DNA of 64,000 bases from Helicobacter marmotae (GTDB lineage Bacteria > Campylobacterota > Campylobacteria > Campylobacterales > Helicobacteraceae): the NCBI RefSeq assembly GCF_003364255.1, contig NZ_NXLR01000005.1, positions 40,470 through 104,469 on the forward strand, given 5' to 3'. The notes beneath the pieces are model-generated. The model was not told the DNA's origin and did not search any database. It saw only the letters and a list, made by a program, of their open reading frames with translations. A program made the position numbers and the translations under genes. This document shows, piece after piece, positions 57,870-64,000 of the stretch (its first letter is position 1; the number at the start of each line of letters is the position of its first letter).

Positions 57870-59822
57870 TTAAAAATAAAGCCTTAAACCCAGCATTGAT
57901 ATATTTTGAGCTCTTATATCATTTTTTATACTTTGCATACGGGCAAAAAGTGCGAGATTCTGCCTTAAGTTATAGCTTAAAGTCATATCAGCAATATGGC
58001 TAAAATGCGTGGGGCTATAGGCTTTAAGCTTGTATTCTAAAGTGGCTTTAAGGCTTTTATTATCATAAATAACCAATCCTAGCACATTACTTAGAAGGAA
58101 ATCAGCCTTTTTATTTGCATTGACAAAAAAGGTAGGCTCTAAGAGATAATACATATAGCCATAATCAAACAAATTCAGGCTTAGCCCCCCTCCAAATGCA
58201 ATAAAATAATGCAAATATAAATCATTAAAAGTGCGATTAAGCCCCGTTTCTAAACGATAAGAAAAGGGCTTAAAAAACTTGCTTAGTGGGGCGATTGAAG
58301 CCACAGAGAGAATATTTAGCTCATGGAGGCTTAGAGCGCCATTTTTTAAAGCTTTGCTTGTATCATAATATGCCAAAGCACGCATAAATTCAATTTGTGC
58401 TCCCTTCAAATAGCCCTTATCATTATCTGTAATATCATGATAAGCGATTCTAAAATCAAGCCCTATATGCGCACCATCTTCATTAAAGAGCGCAAGGGGG
58501 GTAACTCTTAGGGCTTGATTCCCCTCTAAGGGGTTGGCGGGTGTGGGGATAAATGGGGGGTTAGAAGCCCCAAGCTTAGAGCGATTGAGCGCGAGATCAT
58601 GGGCTATTTGCGTGTATTGGTCTTTTTTTAGTTTGCCTTTAAGGAAGTAGTATTCGCTTAAATCAAGGGCAGATTCTAAAATATATGCTGTGTTCTCATG
58701 TGTTGGGGCAGTGTTATTGAGTATATCAGTAGCTTTCATCTTGCCAAGTGAGAGCGCACGAGATAGTTTTATGTCCTTTTGGCTCATCACTTTTTCATAA
58801 GAGAGGAGTTTTGTTCTTTTACTTGGACGATAGGTAATATCTGTAAGCAACCCCGCCTTTTGCAGGACAAAAAGCGTCTCTGGGGGATTAACCTGATATA
58901 TAAATTGAGCGCGCAAATTCAAGCTAGGGCGCGCAACTTCAAGGAGCCAGAGGATATTATAAGAGCAATTTTTATTAAAGAAATAATAATAGCTATAGGC
59001 GTCGCTTAACTCCCACACATGGTTATAGAGTTGGGTAATTTCCTCTTGTGTGAGATTAAGCCCATACTCCCATATATCGCGTGATTCTGTATTGGTGTAT
59101 TCTTTGATTTTATCATAATAGGGCAGGATAGAATAGCTCCCTGTATAGAATCCAAATAGCCCCTTTAGTGCAAAGCTTATGGCATTTTCATCATTGGGAT
59201 TAGCATCAGCTTGGTAATTTAGCGCAAAGGCAAGCAAGCGGGATTGAAAGTGGGAATCAAGCAGTAAAAAAGTATGCCCAAACATAGAGGCGGGTGAATT
59301 AATATGCGCCGTGGGGAAAATAATGCTTGCCTTTGTGGGCGAGATGTAATCACGCATTGCCTTAAACTCCGCACAATCAACTTCGGGGAGAGACTCAAAG
59401 TTGAGATATTGGGAGAGGAGGGCAAAACGTGCAGGGAAACGGCAGAGTGCGTGATAGTCATCGGGGTGTATTGAGCGTGTAGGTAAGGCGATATTATGCT
59501 CTTTAAAGTTTGTGATTTGCTTTAATCTGCGTTTTTTAATTGCCTCTGGTACTACTACTTGAGAGGGAGGTTGATAAAAGGCGCGAATAGTTGCTTCTAG
59601 CTCATCTTGGGCTAAATGCTTTGAGGGTAAGGGAGTGAGAAAAAAGTAAGGTGAGATAATTTCACTTTGTGTTTTGTCAATATGGAGGAGGTTTTTCCAC
59701 TCTTTTTTCTCTGCGATTTTTTGAGTTTTGCTTTGAGTAATGAGAGATTCTATAAAAGTATTATCAAGCCCAAAAATACTTAGAGGAAAGATAAAAAGGA
59801 ATATGAATCTAAAATGTATCAA
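57870..59822 (-). CDS. DUF4105 (Lnb-like) periplasmic domain with outer-membrane barrel
   Basis: The 650-residue protein has a signal peptide (FIFLFIFPLSIFG). A DUF4105 domain spans about residues 110-340, with INSPASMFGHTFLLL and FFNKNCSYNILWLLEVARP (conserved His and Cys). The last 230 residues show alternating beta-strands and end in LRLYF, an outer-membrane barrel signature. The domain may be a cysteine hydrolase, but its activity is not established. It follows the DUF3015 gene, a pairing I recall from other proteobacteria. Confidence 0.8.
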   Translation of the reverse strand: MIHFRFIFLFIFPLSIFGLDNTFIESLITQSKTQKIAEKKEWKNLLHIDKTQSEIISPYFFLTPLPSKHLAQDELEATIRAFYQPPSQVVVPEAIKKRRLKQITNFKEHNIALPTRSIHPDDYHALCRFPARFALLSQYLNFESLPEVDCAEFKAMRDYISPTKASIIFPTAHINSPASMFGHTFLLLDSHFQSRLLAFALNYQADANPNDENAISFALKGLFGFYTGSYSILPYYDKIKEYTNTESRDIWEYGLNLTQEEITQLYNHVWELSDAYSYYYFFNKNCSYNILWLLEVARPSLNLRAQFIYQVNPPETLFVLQKAGLLTDITYRPSKRTKLLSYEKVMSQKDIKLSRALSLGKMKATDILNNTAPTHENTAYILESALDLSEYYFLKGKLKKDQYTQIAHDLALNRSKLGASNPPFIPTPANPLEGNQALRVTPLALFNEDGAHIGLDFRIAYHDITDNDKGYLKGAQIEFMRALAYYDTSKALKNGALSLHELNILSVASIAPLSKFFKPFSYRLETGLNRTFNDLYLHYFIAFGGGLSLNLFDYGYMYYLLEPTFFVNANKKADFLLSNVLGLVIYDNKSLKATLEYKLKAYSPTHFSHIADMTLSYNLRQNLALFARMQSIKNDIRAQNISMLGLRLYF

Positions 59823-59837
59823 TACAAAACCTAGGGT

Positions 59838-59874
59838 AAAACGAAAGCATACACAAAGCGTGGCTTTGTGTATG
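59838..59874 (-). terminator. Intrinsic terminator after the DUF3015 gene
   Basis: A perfect 12-bp stem (59848-59859 / 59863-59874) with a 3-base loop is followed on the minus strand by CTTTCGTTTT. It lies eight bases past the DUF3015 stop and 25 bases before the DUF4105 start, so it may limit read-through into the second gene. Confidence 0.7.
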
Positions 59875-59881
59875 GTATGGA

Positions 59882-60319
59882 TTATAAACTTGCTGCTCCA
59901 TCAAGCACATCTGCACTTTGTGCGTCTTTACTTGCATAAAGTTTGTTGTAATTTTCTTGAAGTGCTACTTTAAAGCCCTCTTTGTCACTCACATTAAGAA
60001 GCTCTACTAAAGTATCAAGGTGCTCGCCTCTCCCTTGTGCGATTTCAGAAGAAAGTGCGTCCATATTTGCAGCTACAAACTCTTGTGTGCGGCTATCCAT
60101 AGCTACTTTACCGCTTTTGCACCCCAATGTCCCAGAAGTGATACCAAAGGTTTGGTTTAAAAATGTGGAGTTGGTTGTTGTTTGCAATACATTCCATAAA
60201 ATACCTTGTTTATCAATAAGATATGACCCAAGCCCGCAACCTGTATTTGTATTTGCCGCAGCGAATGCACCACTTATGAGACCTGCACTCAAAGTTAAAC
60301 TAACTAAGACTTTCTTCAT
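59882..60319 (-). CDS. DUF3015 periplasmic protein
   Basis: The 145-residue protein has a clear signal peptide (MKKVLVSLTLSAGLISGAFA). The mature part starts NTNTGCGLGSYLI and has TTNSTFLNQTFGITSGTLGC, the DUF3015 pattern with two conserved cysteines. The function of the family is unknown. AAGGATTCAC precedes the ATG and TAAAAT upstream is a likely -10. Confidence 0.85.
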   Translation of the reverse strand: MKKVLVSLTLSAGLISGAFAAANTNTGCGLGSYLIDKQGILWNVLQTTTNSTFLNQTFGITSGTLGCKSGKVAMDSRTQEFVAANMDALSSEIAQGRGEHLDTLVELLNVSDKEGFKVALQENYNKLYASKDAQSADVLDGAASL

Positions 60320-60527
60320 GTGAATCCTTTGTGAAAAATTTGCTTCTTTTTAAAAGAAACGAGGGTATTTTAACTTACTTCAATAAATGGCTAGATTAAC
60401 GTTAAGCTATATTTACGATCTTGCAAAAGCCCTTGTAGGCTATATTACAAAGCATACAAAAAAGAAAAAATTATTTTTTTATAAAGATTATGATTAGTGA
60501 TTCTTGCAGAGATATTTTGCTGTTATT

Positions 60528-60885
60528 GATTTAATATCTTGGGACGCAAAAAATAAATTTTTGCGTCCCGCCTAAAGCCCTGCGGGTGGCACTCTATTGA
60601 TTTAATATCTTGGTTTGTGTGAAATCAATTCACACAAACCGCCTAAAGCTTGACTTATAGCTAAGCTTACGCTTATCTATCAAGTCTTTTTCTAAGGTAT
60701 GTCTTGCTTCACATAAAGTAAATTCTTGCACACGCCCTCAAAGATTGTCTTATAACCGCACTTTGTGCGTTTATCAAGTCGTTTTCTAAGGGCTTTAAAT
60801 TGTCGCCTAAAGCGCCTTTCGGGGGGCACTAGTTTTGACCTTTTTACCTTTTTGGCTGGTTTGGGTTTCTCCTACAAAAGGTAGT
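60528..60885. repeat. Family-B hairpin repeat, long copy
   Basis: The same module order as at 57.1 kb but with the variable hairpins one after the other at the left. The first is 60541-60569, stem GGGACGCAAAAA/TTTTTGCGTCCC, loop ATAAA. The second is 60612-60640, stem GGTTTGTGTGAA/TTCACACAAACC, loop ATCAA. Each is preceded by TTGATTTAATATCTT. The GACTT hairpins and the GGGGGGCACT tail follow. From 60320 to 60527 there is only the DUF3015 promoter. Confidence 0.88.
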
Positions 60886-61260
60886 TCGTTTGTCATTCTG
60901 AGGGAGCGTAGCGACCGAAGAATCTCTTTTATCTGCTAAAGACTCTTTAACAGAATCACTAGAAAGGTAGTTACTTTGTCATTCTGAACCCCCGCAGGGG
61001 GTGAAGAATCTCCACCCGAATCACTAGTCGCCCATAGAGATTCTTCGCTTGATTCTCAAGCTCAGAATGACAATGAATCCAGCATTTACTAGCAATCCAA
61101 AAAGCAATGCTTCACAGAAAGCCCACAGCAATTCTTCGCCTCCACTTTGTGCTCCCCAAGAGCTGACAAAATTATTTTCCCTTGTGAGGTAGGCTTACCC
61201 AATTATGAGGAAGTGAGTTTGTTATGTTCGAGCTTGAGAAAGAAGCGAAGAATTGCTTGT
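60886..61260. repeat. Family-A repeats joined to the family-B copy
   Basis: Several units: TTTGTCATTCTGAGGGAGCG with a degenerate stem, hairpin ACCCCC-GCA-GGGGGT at 60988-61002, and GCTTGA-TTC-TCAAGC near 61048-61062 (the mirror of the stem at 38333). Constant GAAGAATCTC and AGAATGACAA ends are present. From 61260 to 61369 lies the promoter of the ABC transporter. Confidence 0.83.
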
Positions 61261-61335
61261 GTAGCGCTCCTTCAAGGATGGGGATTCTAATACCCCTCTT
61301 TTGGGCTTATCTTAAGCTAATTTAATAATTCCCTA

Positions 61336-61341
61336 TATAAT
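61336..61341 (+). promoter_or_regulatory. -10 box for the amino-acid ABC transporter
   Basis: A perfect TATAAT that overlaps the in-frame ATG at 61340, which therefore cannot be the translation start. The ATG at 61370 lies 28 bases downstream of the box. Confidence 0.6.
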
Positions 61342-61369
61342 GCCTTTAAAGAAAATAAAAGAGACATAT

Positions 61370-62029
61370 ATGCTAGATATTGAATTTATGCGAGAATGCA
61401 CACCACTTTTTTATAAAGCTATTTCACTCACTTTATATATTTCTTTTTTTGGGATTTGCTTTTCATTGCTTATAGGCTTTATATTCGCATGGATTTTGTT
61501 TTTAAAAGTGCGATTTTTGAGTTCGATTGTAAGCTTTTATGTAGAGCTAGCACGTAATACCCCCTTGCTTATTCAGCTCTTTTTTCTCTACTATGGTTTG
61601 CATAATATCACACATATTCAGCTTAGCCCTTATACATGCGCTATTGTGGGGCTAAGCTTTTTAGGAGGTGGGTATATGTGTGAGAGCTTTCGCTCCAGTT
61701 TATGTGCTATTGCTCCCTCTCAAATACAAGCCGCACAAAGCATAGGGCTAAAATCGTATCAAATTATGTATTATGTGCTTCTCCCACAAGGGCTTGCTAT
61801 TGCTATGCCTTCCATTTGTGCCAATGTACTCTTTTTACTCAAAGAAACTTCCGTAGTTGGCGTGATTGCCTTAGCTGATATTATGTTTGTGGCTAAAGAC
61901 ATTATCACTACTTATCATAAGACAAATGAAGCCCTAGCTATGCTTGTGTGCTGCTATCTTGTTATCTTACTTCCACTCTCAATTCTTTTTTCTCTCTTAG
62001 AGCATTTCTATAAAAAGCGAGTTTTATAA
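61370..62029 (+). CDS. Polar amino-acid ABC transporter permease, first subunit
   Basis: About 219 residues with five TM helices, HisM/GlnP family. The N-terminal YKAISLTLYISFFGICFSLLIG and the EAA loop (FRSSLCAIAPSQIQAAQSIGLKSYQIMYYVLLPQGL) are typical. It makes one half of the channel. Its stop overlaps the start of the next permease by one base. Confidence 0.88.
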   Translation: MLDIEFMRECTPLFYKAISLTLYISFFGICFSLLIGFIFAWILFLKVRFLSSIVSFYVELARNTPLLIQLFFLYYGLHNITHIQLSPYTCAIVGLSFLGGGYMCESFRSSLCAIAPSQIQAAQSIGLKSYQIMYYVLLPQGLAIAMPSICANVLFLLKETSVVGVIALADIMFVAKDIITTYHKTNEALAMLVCCYLVILLPLSILFSLLEHFYKKRVL

Positions 62030-62688
62030 TGGAGATTTTCTTTGTAGGTTCAAATGCACTAAGGCTCGCTCAAGGTGTGCTGCTTACATTGCAAATTGCG
62101 TGTGTATCATTAGTGTTTTCTATATTTGGAGGGCTGCTTTTAGGCTATATGATGAGTTTAAAGCACTTTTTTGTTTGGACTTTGTGTAGATTCTATCTTG
62201 AATGTATGCGCATTATCCCCATTCTCGCATGGCTTTTTATTGTGTTTTTTGGCTTAGCGCAGGCTTTTGATATAAATTTAAGTGCCATTACTTCTGCTAT
62301 TGTGGTTTTTAGCCTCTGGGGCGTGGCTGAAATGGGTGATTTAGTGCGCGGGGCGATAACTTCCCTGCCTGCACATCAAACCCAAAGTGCTAAGGCATTA
62401 GGGCTTAATGGTGTGCAAATTACCATTTATATTATCCTCCCTCAAGCCTTAAAGCAGCTTTTACCCCCTACTATTTCGCTTTTTACTCGTATGATTAAAA
62501 CTACTTCCCTTGTCGCCTTGCTTGGCGTGGTAGATTTACTCAAAGTGGGGCAGCAAATTATTGAACTCAATAAATCAAATCCTCATGCAAGCTTTTGGGT
62601 GTATGGGGGGATTTTTTGCACGTATTTTCTGCTATGCTATCCGCTCTCTTATATCAGTAAAATTTTGGAGAAAAAGTATCAACAATGA
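62029..62688 (+). CDS. Polar amino-acid ABC transporter permease, second subunit
   Basis: 219 residues, five TM helices, the same family as its neighbour. The EAA loop reads RGAITSLPAHQTQSAKALGLNGVQITIYIILPQALKQLLPP. With the preceding gene it forms a heterodimeric channel. It overlaps the ATPase gene by four bases. Confidence 0.88.
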   Translation: MEIFFVGSNALRLAQGVLLTLQIACVSLVFSIFGGLLLGYMMSLKHFFVWTLCRFYLECMRIIPILAWLFIVFFGLAQAFDINLSAITSAIVVFSLWGVAEMGDLVRGAITSLPAHQTQSAKALGLNGVQITIYIILPQALKQLLPPTISLFTRMIKTTSLVALLGVVDLLKVGQQIIELNKSNPHASFWVYGGIFCTYFLLCYPLSYISKILEKKYQQ

Positions 62689-63425
62689 ATAAGGCATTCC
62701 TTCAAATCTCGCATTTAAGCAAAACCTATGATGGCAAGTCTTTTATTTTAAATGATATTTCTATGAATGTCCAAAAAGGCGAAGTGGTAGTGATATTAGG
62801 ACCTAGTGGCTGTGGGAAAAGCACCTTTTTACGCTGTCTCAATGGGCTAGAGCGTATCCAAAGTGGGGAAATATATTTTAAAGGCGAGCTTATAAGCCAC
62901 AAGAAGACGAATTGGAATGCCATTCGCCAGCGTATTGGTATGGTATTTCAAAGTTATGATTTATTCCCGCATATGAATGTGATAGAAAATATTCTTTTAG
63001 GTCCCCTAAAGGTGCAAAAGAGAGACAAACAAGCCGCACAAGAACAAGCAGAGAATCTCTTAAGCCGTGTAGGACTTTTAGAAAAAGCCCATGCCTATCC
63101 TCGCGCACTAAGCGGAGGGCAGAAGCAGAGAGTGGCGATTGTGCGGGCATTATGTATGAATCCTGAGATTATGCTATTTGATGAGGTAACCGCCTCGCTT
63201 GACCCAGAAATGGTAAAAGAAGTCTTAGAGGTGATTTTAGAGCTTGCAAGAGAAGGAATGACTATGTTAATAGTAACGCATGAAATGCGCTTTGCTCAAA
63301 AGGTAGCAGATAGAATCTGCTTTTTTGATGAGGGTAAATTAGTAGAGCAAAGTAGCCCGTATGAGTTTTTCACTCACCCAAAAAGCCAAAGGGCACAAAG
63401 ATTTTTAGATATTTTTAATCTTTAA
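62685..63425 (+). CDS. glnQ: Polar amino-acid ABC transporter ATPase (GlnQ type)
   Basis: The 246-residue ATPase has Walker A GPSGCGKST (near residue 40), Q-loop VFQSYDLFPHMNVIENI, signature LSGGQKQRVAIVRAL and Walker B IMLFDEVTASLDPEMV. It powers import of glutamine-like or basic amino acids. No substrate-binding protein gene follows; the next DNA is repeat. The exact substrate is unknown, so the symbol is by family only. Confidence 0.85.
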   Translation: MNKAFLQISHLSKTYDGKSFILNDISMNVQKGEVVVILGPSGCGKSTFLRCLNGLERIQSGEIYFKGELISHKKTNWNAIRQRIGMVFQSYDLFPHMNVIENILLGPLKVQKRDKQAAQEQAENLLSRVGLLEKAHAYPRALSGGQKQRVAIVRALCMNPEIMLFDEVTASLDPEMVKEVLEVILELAREGMTMLIVTHEMRFAQKVADRICFFDEGKLVEQSSPYEFFTHPKSQRAQRFLDIFNL

Positions 63426-63429
63426 GGGA

Positions 63430-63790
63430 TTTTATTATGCTCATTCACCTCAGCAGATGGTCAAGATTTGCTATAAAAGCACTAAAAAGTACGATTGGTG
63501 ATTCGGACAGAGATTCTTCGGGCTTTACAAGCCCAAAGACATGACAAACTTGGCTACCCGCAAGGGAAACCCACACATAATAAACACCTGCAAAGGAAAT
63601 TTACTTTGTCATTCCAAGCATTGCGAAGAAACTTCGCCCGAATCACTAACGACTCCGTTATTTTGTCATTCTGAGGGCGGGCGTAGCCCAACCGAAGAAT
63701 CTCTACCCGAATTACTAGTTGCCCACAGAGATTCTTCGCTTCGCAGAGGCTACGCTCAGAATGACAATGAATCCCAAATGTCTCCCAGCA
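63430..63790. repeat. Cluster of family-A repeats
   Basis: Units include hairpins GGGCTT-TAC-AAGCCC (63520-63534) and GGGC-GTA-GCCC (near 63681-63691), with AGAGATTCTTCG, GACATGACAAACTTGG and CTCAGAATGACAATG ends. Open frames across it are repeat translations. No gene is supported from 63426 to the window end. Confidence 0.82.
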
Positions 63791-63799
63791 GTGAGATAT

Positions 63800-63950
63800 A
63801 TTCTCATCACAGGATAAAATTAAATCGCACGAAGTGCCACCTCTTAAAGCGTCGTCGGGGCGGGGGATATATAAGGGGGCAAGAATATTATTATGGGGTT
63901 GGAGCTTGCCTGCACGAGCGAAGCTCTTGCCCCCCCATTATTTTATAAAA
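63800..63950. other. GC-rich structured region with a long inverted repeat
   Basis: A 10-bp perfect inverted repeat (GGGGGCAAGA at 63875-63884, TCTTGCCCCC at 63925-63934) encloses 40 bases with a smaller competing stem (GAGCTT/AAGCTC). CGTCGTCGGGGCGGGGG lies upstream. It differs from families A and B except for the nearby AAGTGCCAC. It could be a terminator-like or repeat structure. Confidence 0.5.
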
Positions 63951-64000
63951 CTTTGCACATTCAAGCCCCTCCCCCTTATAGAAAAAGAAAAAAGAGAATC

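Noticed and set aside
63901..63940. C7 run near the window end as another contingency tract
   Set aside because: Seven bases is short, no open gene uses it, and it forms one arm of an inverted repeat.
63541..63948. 135-codon plus-strand open frame at the window end
   Set aside because: It consists of family-A repeat translation followed by the GC-rich inverted repeat; no SD and no protein-like composition.

Overview
The window is chromosomal DNA from an epsilonproteobacterium, most likely an enterohepatic Helicobacter. Three things point there. The gene order is typical of Helicobacter: thrS-infC-rpmI-rplT; parA-parB-atpF'-F-H-A-G-D-C followed by tolQ-tolR-tolA-tolB-pal-cpoB-slyD; and fliQ-murB. 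The DNA is AT-rich with TATAAT-type -10 boxes. Several envelope genes carry long poly-C or poly-G tracts, as Helicobacter and Campylobacter contingency loci do. The species cannot be fixed by reading alone; a nikABDE-like transporter and fcl/gmd favour the enterohepatic group.

Layout. 1-5 kb: a partial metallophosphoesterase, then a minus-strand translation and secretion operon (secG, frr, thrS, infC, rpmI, rplT). 5.1-7.1 kb: a membrane-protein gene broken by a C11 tract. 7.1-24.3 kb: a long minus-strand core block with proB, fmt, birA, parA-parB, the F1Fo stalk and F1 genes, Tol-Pal, slyD, the selenocysteine tRNA (selC), fliQ and murB, with fcl at its upstream end. 24.5-29.4 kb: a nickel/peptide ABC transporter in which the second permease and first ATPase are fused. 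29.4-36.4 kb: a second tract-broken membrane protein, rny, a 5-formyl-THF cyclo-ligase that appears to start with ATT, then a thioredoxin-like lipoprotein, ftsY and radA. 36.4-64 kb: a looser accessory region with TSUP permease, galE, trmL, a GmrSD-type defence gene behind a T15 tract, an AGCS symporter, gmd, a FUSC protein, an HD protein, a tract-broken sulfatase-fold protein, a GtrB-like glycosyltransferase, a third tract-broken membrane protein, a Fur-boxed exbBD-tonB operon, a DUF3015/DUF4105 pair and a polar amino-acid ABC transporter.

Two themes stand out. First, four envelope genes (5142, 31037, 52065 and 53727 as start positions) are all out of frame at G/C tracts of 10-11, and each is restored by a one-base change. 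The cells sampled may therefore have had this surface-modification set switched off together. Second, from 36.6 kb onward almost every non-coding gap is filled by two interspersed repeat families that are absent from the first 36 kb. In both, constant flanks surround hairpins whose stems differ between copies by changes on both arms, so pairing is kept while sequence is not. One copy sits in frame inside the sulfatase-fold gene. These repeats are the best candidate here for something not yet described.

All functional calls come from reading motifs and gene order. No database or folding program was run.
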